DNA from: Corynebacterium tuberculostearicum
GTDB taxonomy: Bacteria; Actinomycetota; Actinomycetes; Mycobacteriales; Mycobacteriaceae
Direction: 5' to 3'
DNA: 64,000 nt
NCBI RefSeq assembly: GCF_016127015.1
Contig: NZ_CP065972.1
Span: 2,108,001 to 2,172,000, forward strand
Under the pieces are notes generated by a model that was not told where the DNA came from, searched no databases, and was given only the letters and a program-made list of their open reading frames with translations. This document shows positions 10,082 to 17,692 of the stretch, in pieces. Numbering within the stretch: the stretch's first letter is position 1; every line of letters starts with the position of its first letter. A program made the translations under genes and the position numbers.

Positions 10082-10714
10082 ATGCAAGTCATCTCTACCA
10101 ATGTCGCCGTCCGCCGGCCGGACCCGAGCGGGCGGCATGAGTTCTCGGGCATCGACAAGCAGCCGCAGGACTTTATCGATCTGGCAGCACCCGGGCCCCA
10201 TTACGGCGATGGGTCTGGCGTGCGCGGCGATATAATTGGTGACACCCAACATCACGGCGGCAACGATAAGGCCGTCTATGCTTACTCCCGCGAGGAACTG
10301 GATTACTGGCAATCTGAACTTTCCCGCCCGCTGACCTCCGGCGGCTTTGGCGAAAATCTCACCACGCAGGGTATCGATCTGTCTGCTCTGCTCATCAATC
10401 AGCGCGTGTGCATCGGCACCGCCGTGCTTGAGGTATCCGTGCCCCGCCAACCGTGTGCCACCTTCGCCGGCTGGCTAGGGGAGCGCGGCTGGCTCAAGCG
10501 CTGGACCGCGCGTGGCGACTGCGGCACCTACCTGCGCATCATTTCCCCCGGCCGCATTCGCCCCGGCGACGCCATTGAGCTGGAGACCCCACCCAGCCAC
10601 GGCATCACCATGCGCATGGCCTTTGCCTCCAAGATGGGCGACCGCGCCCTTGCCCGGCGCGTTGTAGATGCTGGCTGCCTGCCCACTCACCAACAGAACT
10701 CGCTTCGCACCTAG
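10082..10714 (+). CDS. MOSC domain protein (YiiM-like)
   Basis: 210 residues from the ATG at 10082, with GGTGGCAGG immediately before it. MOSC (molybdenum cofactor sulfurase C-terminal) features are clear: 'GDTQHHGGNDKAVYAY' near residue 55, 'GGFGENLTTQGID' and the cysteine motif 'VPRQPCATFAGW' near residue 125, followed by 'GTYLRIISPGRIRPGDAIEL'. The conserved Cys is the presumed ligand for sulfur or molybdenum; the homologue YiiM reduces 6-hydroxylaminopurine using Moco. Ten-base spacing from the preceding gene implies an operon. Confidence 0.85.
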   Translation: MQVISTNVAVRRPDPSGRHEFSGIDKQPQDFIDLAAPGPHYGDGSGVRGDIIGDTQHHGGNDKAVYAYSREELDYWQSELSRPLTSGGFGENLTTQGIDLSALLINQRVCIGTAVLEVSVPRQPCATFAGWLGERGWLKRWTARGDCGTYLRIISPGRIRPGDAIELETPPSHGITMRMAFASKMGDRALARRVVDAGCLPTHQQNSLRT

Positions 10715-10952
10715 TTACACAAGGGCTCATAGTCCGCCATCAAGGTACGCATAAGCTTCGATGTCCGCCGATCCAATCCACCTTGAACGTTCCCCATCAC
10801 TATTGGCACTGCTCGAAAGGTATCGTTTTGCCGCGTCCTCATGTCGAGCTCATCAATGTCCCGTTGTTCCGCCCGCACTCGATGAGCCCAAACATCCAGT
10901 AGGCAACGGGACCGCTAATTAGCACATCCATGCTCAGCGGATCTCGACGCAT
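10711..10952 (-). pseudogene. Possible decayed minus-strand gene
   Basis: The 386-base gap between the MOSC gene and the next terminator contains two minus-strand frames that read like protein. One runs through 'MGNVQGGLDRRTSKLMRTLMADYEPL' to a stop at 10711-10713. The other, just upstream in a different frame, reads 'SMDVLISGPVAYWMFGL'. They overlap around 10845 and neither has a good start, which suggests a frameshifted remnant. I cannot assign a family, and it could be chance. Confidence 0.25.
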
Positions 10953-11041
10953 ACTCTACTTCCGGAACCGCAGGCTGTGTCAGGGCCTTTAGCTTACCGG
11001 CTAGGCCAGCACCCTCTTCTTGCCCGGAGTGCACGCAAAAC

Positions 11042-11076
11042 AAAAGCACGCCAGCGCTTAGCGCTGGCGTGCTTTT
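11042..11076. terminator. Bidirectional terminator
   Basis: A perfect 16-bp stem, AAAAGCACGCCAGCGC (11042-11057) with its complement ending in TTTT at 11076, loop TTA. Having A-run and T-run at the two ends, it can stop transcription from both sides (plus-strand MOSC unit and minus-strand MFS gene). Confidence 0.92.
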
Positions 11077-11109
11077 CATGCCGAGTGCGAAGGAGGGGCA
11101 GTGGCTGTG

Positions 11110-12321
11110 TTACTTGCCCGCTTCAAAGCTCAGATGGTGCCCCTTCGCCTTAGGGAAGCGGCCGTGCACGAAGAAGTAGTAGATAGCGGCGATGACCACG
11201 AGACCCGCGAGAATGAGATACATCGTGTCAAAGCCCGTTGCCCCAACAATGGGGCCCAGGCCGAACGGGGCCAGGCCAATACCGAGGTCCATGAGCAGGA
11301 ACATGGTGGAGATACCGGCGCCCATCTGCGCGGCAGGAACCGAGCGCACGGAGATGGCTTGGCAGGCGGGGCTGAGGGTGCCGAAGCCCAAACCGGTGCA
11401 GGCGCCCGCGACCACCAGCATGACGTCATTGGTGGGGAAACCCATGATCAGCAGGGCCACGACAAAGGCGGCCAAGCCGAGGTACATCACGGCATTATCA
11501 CCCTTATGGTCCTGGATACGGCCCAAGACGAAGCGCATGATGAGCATCGTGACCGCATAGCCGATAAAGAAGAGCCCTGCGCCGGTGGCCAGGTCTTCCT
11601 TGCGGGCGTAGGCGTTGAGGTAGGTCACCACGCCGGAGTAGGCGATGCCGACTAGGAGCATGAATAGACCGATGGGCACCACGTTGGGGTGCACGGCATT
11701 GCGCAACTTAAAGGCCGGCTTTTCGGAGGAAACCTCGGCCGGATAGCGCAGCACCAAGGCCAGGATCAAGGAAACAATATTTGCACCAAGGGCGACAGCA
11801 AAAAGCGTGGTGTAGCCGATGTTATTAGCCAATAACAGGCCGATAGCTGGACCAAACGCGGTTGCAAGGGTAGTGCCCAGGGCGAAGTATCCGGTGCCTT
11901 CCGCACGGCGTTCATGTGGGATAACGGACTGCGCCACCGCCATGAGTGCCGTGGAGGTCAAGGCATAGCCCGCGCCGTGCACCATTCGCACGATAATCAA
12001 GACCGCAACATTATGCGCAAAAAAGTACGCCACAGCTACAACTGTGACGAAGGCCAGGGAAGTCAAGGCCGCCTTCTTGTGGCCCACGCGGTCCACGATC
12101 CAGCCGGAGAACACGCGCATGCACGTCGCGCCCAGAACAAAGGCACTGGAGGCGAAACCACCGACGGTATCCGATGCCCCGAAGCTCTCTACCGCGTAGA
12201 GGGCCATGGTGGTTACGGACAGGTAAAAGACCAAGAACTGACAAAAATTAGCCACCCACGCGAGGACAAACGTAGGCGTAATCAGCTGCGGTTTAGCCGC
12301 TGCAGATTCCGTAGGCGTCAT
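11110..12321 (-). CDS. MFS transporter
   Basis: 403 residues with 12 predicted membrane segments. The MFS signature between helices 2 and 3 reads 'GWIVDRVGHKKAALT', and the second-half counterpart reads 'GRIQDHKGDNAVMYLG'. The start chosen is the ATG at 12321 (MTPTESAAAKPQ), preceded by GGAG at good spacing; the open frame continues upstream but without a better start. The sequence is like the actinobacterial sugar/drug exporter-type MFS group (YfcJ/AraJ-like); no substrate can be named. It is the only gene between its terminator at 11042-11076 and a 350-base gap. Confidence 0.85.
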   Translation of the reverse strand: MTPTESAAAKPQLITPTFVLAWVANFCQFLVFYLSVTTMALYAVESFGASDTVGGFASSAFVLGATCMRVFSGWIVDRVGHKKAALTSLAFVTVVAVAYFFAHNVAVLIIVRMVHGAGYALTSTALMAVAQSVIPHERRAEGTGYFALGTTLATAFGPAIGLLLANNIGYTTLFAVALGANIVSLILALVLRYPAEVSSEKPAFKLRNAVHPNVVPIGLFMLLVGIAYSGVVTYLNAYARKEDLATGAGLFFIGYAVTMLIMRFVLGRIQDHKGDNAVMYLGLAAFVVALLIMGFPTNDVMLVVAGACTGLGFGTLSPACQAISVRSVPAAQMGAGISTMFLLMDLGIGLAPFGLGPIVGATGFDTMYLILAGLVVIAAIYYFFVHGRFPKAKGHHLSFEAGK

Positions 12322-12481
12322 ATACTCACTCCAAATAACAAAAAGAAAATTCCCTCTCCACGCGCTGGCCATAAGGCCACGCATCGCAGACGAAGGAAAT
12401 AGAAATTGAATTATACGGAGAGGCACTATACGCCCCGCAGGCTGCAAAGGTTAATCAAAAGCCCTTACAGGCTCTTATCAA

Positions 12482-12559
12482 AGCCGCCCCCGTTTCGGCG
12501 GCTACCGGCAAATTGCCAGGCCTTGAACTGGCAAAATGCTACCCACTGGGCAGGTAGCA
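12482..12559. other. Three tandem stem-loops in the 350-base gap upstream of the MFS gene
   Basis: The gap 12322-12673 has no gene but three consecutive perfect 7-bp hairpins: AGCCGCC/GGCGGCT (12482-12503), TTGCCAG/CTGGCAA (12513-12534) and TGCTACC/GGTAGCA (12537-12559). They lie between the terminator of the aldehyde dehydrogenase gene and the MFS start, both on the minus strand, so they could form a 5' leader of the MFS message or a small RNA. Function unknown. Confidence 0.4.
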
Positions 12560-12613
12560 CAGATTCGTGCACGCTTAGGAGACGCTGGTCAGGAGATTTG
12601 CATAAATAGCTTG

Positions 12614-12641
12614 AGCCGGGTCGCGCAAAGGGGACCCGGCT
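12614..12641 (-). terminator. Terminator of the aldehyde dehydrogenase gene
   Basis: AGCCGGGTC (12614-12622) and GACCCGGCT (12633-12641) form a 9-bp stem with a 10-base loop, 33 bases past the stop codon on the minus strand; the downstream side on that strand is only moderately T-rich. Confidence 0.6.
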
Positions 12642-12673
12642 GGTTTCTCCCGCCTTGTAAAGCGCTCAAACCT

Positions 12674-14149
12674 TTAGGCCCCGGTATAAGGATCACGGAT
12701 ACCCAAGTACTGCACCGCGGTATATTCTTCAATACCTTCGGCGCCGCCTTCGCGTCCTAAACCAGATTGCTTGACACCGCCGAATGGGGCAGCGGCATTA
12801 GAGATGACACCGGCATTGAATCCCATCAAGCCAAACTCGAGGCCGTCGGCAACGCGCCAGAGGCGATCGGAATCCTCCGTATATACATAGGAGGCAAGTC
12901 CGTACTCCGTATCGTTCGCAATCTTTAACGCTTCCGATTCGTCCTTGAAGGTAAGGATGGGCGCGACCGGTCCAAAAATTTCTTCCTGAGCCACGCGAGT
13001 TTCACGTGAAACATTGCTCAGGATAGTGGGCGCATAGAAGTGGCCCGCGCCCTCGCCGCGGGTGCCACCGGTGACAACGGTCGCACCCTTGTCCACCGCA
13101 TCCTCAACCAGGGCTGCAATATTGTCGAGGGCCTTAGCCTCAATCAGTGGACCACACGTCACGCCTTCGTCCATGCCATTGCCAACGACAAGCTTCTCAA
13201 ACTCTGTTGCCAGCTTCTGCGTAAATTGCTCTGCCACGGACTCGTGCACCAAGAAGCGATTGGCCGCGGTGCAGGCCTCGCCGATATTGCGCATCTTGGC
13301 GCCCATAGCTCCCGCAACCGCTTGATCAATATCCGCATCCTCGAAAACAATGAACGGTGCATTACCGCCTAATTCCATAGAGGTGCGCAAGACATTGTCC
13401 GCGGCACCCTTCAGGAGGGTTTTGCCCACTGGGGTAGAACCGGTGAAGGAGAGCTTGCGCAAGCGGGCGTCGGCAAGCAAGGGCTCTGAAATGGCCGAAG
13501 CGGAGCTGCCAGAGACAACATTGAGCACGCCTTGCGGCAGGCCGGCATCGAGCATGGTTTGCGCGAAGTACTGCGCGGTGAGCGGCGTCAGCTTGGCTGG
13601 CTTCAGGACCATGGTGCAGCCTGCTGCAACGGCCGGGGCAACCTTTCGGGTGGCCATGGCGAGGGGGAAGTTCCACGGAGTAATCAATAGGCACGGACCC
13701 ACGGGCTTGCGGCGAGTAACCATGCGCAAGGTGCCTTCCGGGACAGGGGAGTAGCGGCCATAATCACGCGTGGCTTCTTCACTAAACCACCGCAAATATT
13801 CCGCACCATAGGTGACCTCGCCTTGCGACTCGGCAAAGGGCTTTCCCATTTCAAGGGTCATCAGGGTAGCGAACTCATCGGCGCGCTCGTGTACCAACTC
13901 AAAGGCGCGGCGGAGAATATCTGCGCGCTCGCGCGGGGTGGTGTGCGCCCACTCATCTTGGGCCGCACAGGCAGCATCGAGGGCAGCCACCGCATCATTA
14001 GAATTCGCCGAGGACAGCGTGGCGATCGTCGCGCCCGTCGCCGGATTTTCTACATTAAAGGTCTCGCCGGAAGACGCGTCGCGCCACTGTCCGTCAATCA
14101 AAAGCTGAGTGGGGACCTTCGCTAGTAGTTCCTTCTGGTCGATGCTCAT
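12674..14149 (-). CDS. gabD: NAD(P)-dependent succinate-semialdehyde dehydrogenase
   Basis: 491 residues, aldehyde dehydrogenase superfamily, GabD branch: oxidises succinate semialdehyde to succinate at the end of the GABA shunt. Visible elements are 'LITPWNFPLAMATRKVAPA' (Asn of the oxyanion hole), 'KLSFTGSTPVGK', the catalytic Glu in 'SMELGGNAPFIVFEDADID' and the catalytic Cys in 'NIGEACTAANRF'. It ends 'AVQYLGIRD'. Start ATG 14149 is preceded by AAAGGTGAT; the alternative GTG at 14158 sits on top of that site. The stretch coding Val-Ser-Arg-Glu-Thr contains a perfect parS site. No gabT is adjacent. Its upstream side is bordered by the IS110 element. Confidence 0.88.
   Translation of the reverse strand: MSIDQKELLAKVPTQLLIDGQWRDASSGETFNVENPATGATIATLSSANSNDAVAALDAACAAQDEWAHTTPRERADILRRAFELVHERADEFATLMTLEMGKPFAESQGEVTYGAEYLRWFSEEATRDYGRYSPVPEGTLRMVTRRKPVGPCLLITPWNFPLAMATRKVAPAVAAGCTMVLKPAKLTPLTAQYFAQTMLDAGLPQGVLNVVSGSSASAISEPLLADARLRKLSFTGSTPVGKTLLKGAADNVLRTSMELGGNAPFIVFEDADIDQAVAGAMGAKMRNIGEACTAANRFLVHESVAEQFTQKLATEFEKLVVGNGMDEGVTCGPLIEAKALDNIAALVEDAVDKGATVVTGGTRGEGAGHFYAPTILSNVSRETRVAQEEIFGPVAPILTFKDESEALKIANDTEYGLASYVYTEDSDRLWRVADGLEFGLMGFNAGVISNAAAPFGGVKQSGLGREGGAEGIEEYTAVQYLGIRDPYTGA
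12999..13012. other. parS site (in gabD)
   Basis: Perfect 14-base ParB palindrome GTTTCACGTGAAAC, extended to AGTTTCACGTGAAACA. First of seven identical cores between 13.0 and 25.9 kb. Confidence 0.95.
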
Positions 14150-14393
14150 ATTGATCACCTTTCTCCATTACGTGGATGCACCCCACAGTACGCGATTCCT
14201 TAGCTGGCTTTCTTGGTCCTGTGCCTAGCACAAACGCATAGGGGGGTGTTCCTATATAGGTTGTCAACTCCGCGGGTGGGCTTGTTGGGGGTGTGAAGGG
14301 TTTCTGCTTCACGTTGTGGATGTTGTTTTCGGGCATCTTGAGGAGCCGATTGGGCTTGCTGCTCAATCGGCTTGAGGTGCGGTTCTGTTGGTT

Positions 14394-15602
14394 CTAGGCT
14401 GCTGCGGCCTCCCGGACTGTAGAGATGTCTCGGTAGAGCTCGCCGCTTCGCATCATGGCGAAGAGAACGTTTAGGCGTCGGCGTGCGAGTGCGACGACTG
14501 CGGCGTTGTGTCTTTTGCCTTCTTTGCGTTTTCGTTCATAGAATTGCCGGGAACGCTCGTGGAATCTGATCGATGCAAAAGACGATTGCCATAGGGCGTT
14601 CTTTAATTTTTTGTTGCCAGCCCGGTTGGGCGAATTCGACATAATGGACGTTCCCGACTGATTCGTCCGCGGTGATAGGCCTGCATAGGACGCTAGGTGC
14701 GCTGCATCGGGGAAGTCGGACATATCGCCAGCAGTCATGAGGATCTGCGCCGCACTACGCGGGCCGATGCCGGGCATGGATAAAAGAATCTCGGTTTGAG
14801 GAATATCCTGAATGAGCTTAAGTACCTGCGCTTCGATTTCCTTGCGATTCTCTAATTTGGCCAATGCATCTTTGGCGGACATTGCTACGCCTAGTTCGGC
14901 GTATTCTGCGCCAGCAATGGACACGGTCTGTGCGTGGATGGCAGCAAGCATGGCATCGATGACAGGTTCAGGATTGCGCGCTTTGTGGCTGCGTGCAAAG
15001 GCTGCCAGGCGTGTTCTGCCGATGCGTCGAATCTTGGTGGGGCCACCGTATTTCGCAAGTAGGTGGAGAATCCACTTTCGGTGAATCATCTGTCCGCGCA
15101 GGACATGTTCGAAGGCAGGATAGGTTCCTACGAGCGCGGATCGCATCTGGTTAATCAGGCGTGTGTAGGCCCGAGCGAGGTCTTCGTCGATACCGTTGAG
15201 AACTTTCAACTGGATAAAGACTTCCTCAACGCGGTCGACGCTGCGCAGGGCGTCCGGAAGGTTAAGACCGGCATGGGCGATGACGTAGGCGTCGCGCACA
15301 TCAGTCTTGGAGTTGCCGACGTGGATGCGAGAGAGCTGCCGCATCGCAAGCCCGGGTAGATAGCGAACGTCTGCCCCCATGTCTTGGGCGACTGTGACGG
15401 TTAAACGGCCGATGTTGTTGGGCTGATCGACAATGACAAGGACCGAAGCGTTGTCGGCGATGAATTGGCCGAAGAGCTTGCGTAATGAGCTTTCATGCTG
15501 GTTGATGCGTTTGGACAGGACTTGCCTGCCTTGAGGGTCGAGGACGCAGGCGTGGTGGAAGTATTTGCCGACGTCCACGCCAATGACGAAGTCATAGGCC
15601 AT
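14394..15602 (-). CDS. IS110-family transposase (DEDD RuvC-like recombinase)
   Basis: 402 residues. The N-terminal RuvC-like DEDD domain starts 'FVIGVDVGKYFHHACVLD' (first Asp), has 'VIVDQPNNIGR' (second acidic region) and 'KTDVRDAYVIAHA' (Asp pair). The C-terminal transposase_20 domain reads 'LLSMPGIGPRSAAQILMTAGD', 'HLASYAGLSPRTNQSG' and 'RAGNKKLKNALWQSS', with the conserved catalytic Ser in the last part. The protein is full length and intact, so the element may be active. Such enzymes are guided by a bridge RNA made from the element's own noncoding end. Confidence 0.95.
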   Translation of the reverse strand: MAYDFVIGVDVGKYFHHACVLDPQGRQVLSKRINQHESSLRKLFGQFIADNASVLVIVDQPNNIGRLTVTVAQDMGADVRYLPGLAMRQLSRIHVGNSKTDVRDAYVIAHAGLNLPDALRSVDRVEEVFIQLKVLNGIDEDLARAYTRLINQMRSALVGTYPAFEHVLRGQMIHRKWILHLLAKYGGPTKIRRIGRTRLAAFARSHKARNPEPVIDAMLAAIHAQTVSIAGAEYAELGVAMSAKDALAKLENRKEIEAQVLKLIQDIPQTEILLSMPGIGPRSAAQILMTAGDMSDFPDAAHLASYAGLSPRTNQSGTSIMSNSPNRAGNKKLKNALWQSSFASIRFHERSRQFYERKRKEGKRHNAAVVALARRRLNVLFAMMRSGELYRDISTVREAAAA

Positions 15603-15667
15603 GGGTGTGTGCCTCCTAGCGATGAATTAGAAGTTGGACTATTTAAGCTTCATCGCTGGGGTTGTCG

Positions 15668-15753
15668 GACATACTTGCGCTGGCATCCACATTACTGTGA
15701 GACCTCATACCACCTGGGCTGGGTCAGGTTCCTATTAGCAGTTCGAGTATGTC
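15668..15753 (-). ncRNA. Candidate IS110 bridge RNA region
   Basis: Noncoding region between the transposase start and the element's outer edge. GACATACT (15668-15675) and AGTATGTC (15746-15753) are perfect 8-base arms enclosing 70 bases, inside which ACCTG/CAGGT arms form a second stem. In the IS110 subgroup the bridge RNA is encoded upstream of the transposase in the same orientation. Loop assignments are not possible by eye. Confidence 0.45.
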
Positions 15754-15770
15754 ACTGTCTTCGGCGGCAT

Positions 15771-15943
15771 CACCCCCCGGATCATTTTCAGACAGGGGCG
15801 GGAATAAGCCATACCGAAGCCAGCGACTAGTTCCACTGTCTTTTCAGACGGAGGGAACGGAAATAAACATAACCCGCCCAATCGGGTGGACAGACCATGA
15901 ATCTTCGGCGCCCTGAGGTGGAACTGCTAACAACGTAATGGGA
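15771..15943 (+). ncRNA. Structured repeated block, copy A
   Basis: 173 bases sharing about three quarters identity with 39256-39427, with abrupt ends on both sides (from CACCCCCCGGATCATTTTC to CAACGTAATGGGA). An outer stem GTTCC/GGAAC is conserved; inside it copy A has CTGTCT/AGACGG where copy B has CTGCC/GGCAG, and a second stem is CCGCCC/GGGTGG here and GCCCC/GGGGC there. A 2-base indel in the hairpin breaks any common reading frame. This is the behaviour of a structured RNA. The strand is assigned from the fold and the invariant 3' end. It resembles the omega-RNA end of IS605/IS607 TnpB elements, but no tnpB is present; identity unproven. Confidence 0.5.
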
Positions 15944-15996
15944 GAGGATGAATATTTTTATCGATTACCTTCCAGGCTATAGAAATGTAGGTTAGT

Positions 15997-16044
15997 ATGA
16001 CCGCTATGAAGAAGATGACTACTGCTTGGTGGTGGCGCGCGTAA
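15997..16044 (+). CDS. trpL: trp operon leader peptide
   Basis: MTAMKKMTTAWWWRA, 15 residues, from ATG 15997 (ATG 16006 is an alternative giving 12 residues). It has three consecutive Trp codons (TGG at 16027-16035), the sensing element of a ribosome-mediated attenuator. Stop TAA 16042-16044 lies immediately before the alternative RNA structures. A TATAGAAAT-like -10 region lies at about 15979, with a T-rich region upstream. Confidence 0.93.
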   Translation: MTAMKKMTTAWWWRA

Positions 16045-16047
16045 CCC

Positions 16048-16105
16048 GCGGGCCTTATTCCACCTCCCATTTTTAGGCTCGCATTCTGCGGGCCTTTTGG
16101 CGTTT
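16048..16105 (+). promoter_or_regulatory. trp attenuator (terminator and antiterminator)
   Basis: GCGGGCCTT occurs twice (16048-16056 and 16088-16096). Between them is AGGCTCGC (16075-16082). Pairing of the middle segment with the second copy gives an 8-bp terminator stem with loop ATTCT followed by TTTTGGCGTTTT; pairing with the first copy gives the antiterminator. When Trp is scarce the ribosome stalls at the three TGG codons and favours the antiterminator. Confidence 0.92.
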
Positions 16106-16174
16106 TAGTGCCTCTGCTCGCGGAAGCTCACTATCCGTTTCCCCGTTCCCCACACCCACCGAAAGGGCACTGCA

Positions 16175-17692
16175 ATGCCATTCACCGCCACTCGCGATAT
16201 CTCCTACGGCAGCGATGCAGCCGCAATCTTTGACGCCCTCGCACAACCGCACGACTCCCTACTTCTTGAAAGCGCGGACATTGAGACCAAGAAGAATCTC
16301 AATTGCCTCGCCGTACTCCAAACGGCCCTGAAAGTAACGTGCCACGGCCAGAGGGTCGAGGTACGCGCTCTCACGGAAGCAGGAGAGACACTCCTTCCTT
16401 CCCTCGAGGACCGGTTCCACCATCGCCTAGTTTCACGTGAAACTACCGCGGCGGTTTTCGAGTTCTCGCAGTCCACCCATCCAGACGAGCGGGAGCGGCT
16501 CCTTGCCGAATCTACCGCTGACATTTTGCGGTTCTTGCAATTAGAAGCCAACTATTCCTCTCCTTTATTGCCGTTCCTTGGGGGCGGATTCGCTTATGAC
16601 TACCTCGCTACTTTTGAGGAACTGCCCGAAGTTGCGCCCGGGGCCAACACCTACCCGGACTTTGAATTCTTGGTAGCCCAAACGGTCCTCGCAGTGGACC
16701 ACCTACAAGGAACTGCACACCTAGAAGGCTGGGACATCGACGACAAGCGCCTGCAGGAAGAGTTGGATTCTCTTGCCTCACTGCCGGTGGCTGCTCGTCC
16801 CACGGCGCCGCAAAGGGAAAAGATCCGGGCGGTGGCCGATGTGAATGATGCGGGGTTTCGGGCGGACGTCGACAAGCTTAAAGGCAACATTCACGCCGGC
16901 GATATCTACCAAGTAGTGCCCGCGCGCGCCTTCACCGTGGAATGCCCCAACGCCCTGGCTGCCTACCGGGCGCTGCGCGAGACCAACCCCTCGCCCTATA
17001 TGTTCTACGTCCGCGGTGCCGCCTATGAGCTCTTCGGCGCCTCGCCAGAATCAAATCTCAAATTCACGCCGGAAGATAGGCAGATTCAGCTCTATCCCAT
17101 CGCCGGAACTCGCCCACGCGGGCTCAACCCGGATGGCAGCATCAACCATGAACTAGATATTCGCAACGAGCTAGAAATGCGTACAAACCAGAAAGAGATT
17201 GCGGAGCACACAATGCTGGTGGACTTAGCACGCAATGACCTCGCTCGCGTGGCCGTGCCCCGCAGCCGGCAAGTGGCAGAACTCCTGCACGTTGACCGCT
17301 ACTCACGGGTCATGCACCTAGTCTCCCGCGTCACGGCGATGCTCCACCCGGACTTCGATGCCCTCCATGCCTACCGTGCGTGCATGAACATGGGAACGCT
17401 CACCGGAGCTCCCAAACTGCGCGCCACCGAACTGGTGCGTCGCACGGAGGGAAAGCGCCGCGGCTCCTATGGCGGGGCGGTGGGATACCTGCGCGGCGAT
17501 GGAGCCATGGATAACTGCATCGTCATCCGCTCGGCCTACGTCCAGGACGGCACCGCAGTTGTGCAGGCCGGCGCCGGCGTGGTCAAGGATTCCGTGCCGC
17601 AAGCCGAGGCCGATGAAACGGTGCATAAGGCCTACGCCGTCCTCCATGCCATCGCCATGGCACACGGAGCCGAATTGGAGGTACAGCGATGA
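16175..17692 (+). CDS. trpE: Anthranilate synthase component I
   Basis: 505 residues; converts chorismate and glutamine (with TrpG) or ammonia to anthranilate. N-terminal feedback-binding region has 'LLLESADIETKKNLN' near residue 27, the classic Leu-Leu-Glu-Ser motif for tryptophan inhibition. The chorismate-binding domain shows 'GDIYQVVPAR', 'SPYMFYVR', 'GASPESNLKF', 'YPIAGTRPRG', 'EHTMLVDLARNDLARV' and 'GTLTGAPKLRATELV'. First structural gene after the attenuator. A parS site (VSRET) lies at 16430-16443. It overlaps trpG by four bases (ATGA). Confidence 0.97.
   Translation: MPFTATRDISYGSDAAAIFDALAQPHDSLLLESADIETKKNLNCLAVLQTALKVTCHGQRVEVRALTEAGETLLPSLEDRFHHRLVSRETTAAVFEFSQSTHPDERERLLAESTADILRFLQLEANYSSPLLPFLGGGFAYDYLATFEELPEVAPGANTYPDFEFLVAQTVLAVDHLQGTAHLEGWDIDDKRLQEELDSLASLPVAARPTAPQREKIRAVADVNDAGFRADVDKLKGNIHAGDIYQVVPARAFTVECPNALAAYRALRETNPSPYMFYVRGAAYELFGASPESNLKFTPEDRQIQLYPIAGTRPRGLNPDGSINHELDIRNELEMRTNQKEIAEHTMLVDLARNDLARVAVPRSRQVAELLHVDRYSRVMHLVSRVTAMLHPDFDALHAYRACMNMGTLTGAPKLRATELVRRTEGKRRGSYGGAVGYLRGDGAMDNCIVIRSAYVQDGTAVVQAGAGVVKDSVPQAEADETVHKAYAVLHAIAMAHGAELEVQR
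16430..16443. other. parS site (in trpE)
   Basis: Perfect GTTTCACGTGAAAC core, extended to AGTTTCACGTGAAACT; read as Val-Ser-Arg-Glu-Thr in TrpE. Confidence 0.95.

Larger units (their letters stand above)
14253..15770 (-). mobile_element. IS110-family insertion sequence
   Basis: Contains one DEDD transposase gene and, as usual for the family, a long noncoding region upstream of it (15603-15770). Outer limits are approximate: the right limit is where the structured block begins (15771), the left limit is set near the palindromic CCTATATAGG at 14251-14260. No terminal inverted repeats or target duplication are expected in the IS110 group. Minus-strand TTGACA near the transposase-distal end would fit the -35 half of the junction promoter formed when such elements circularise. 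A hairpin (AGCCGATTG / CAATCGGCT, about 14346-14373) lies just after the transposase stop. Confidence 0.65.

Noticed and set aside
9851..10714. Longer MOSC protein starting at 9851
   Set aside because: The extra 77 codons overlap the preceding gene in another frame and are Arg/Ser/Pro junk; ATG 10082 has a ribosome-binding site.
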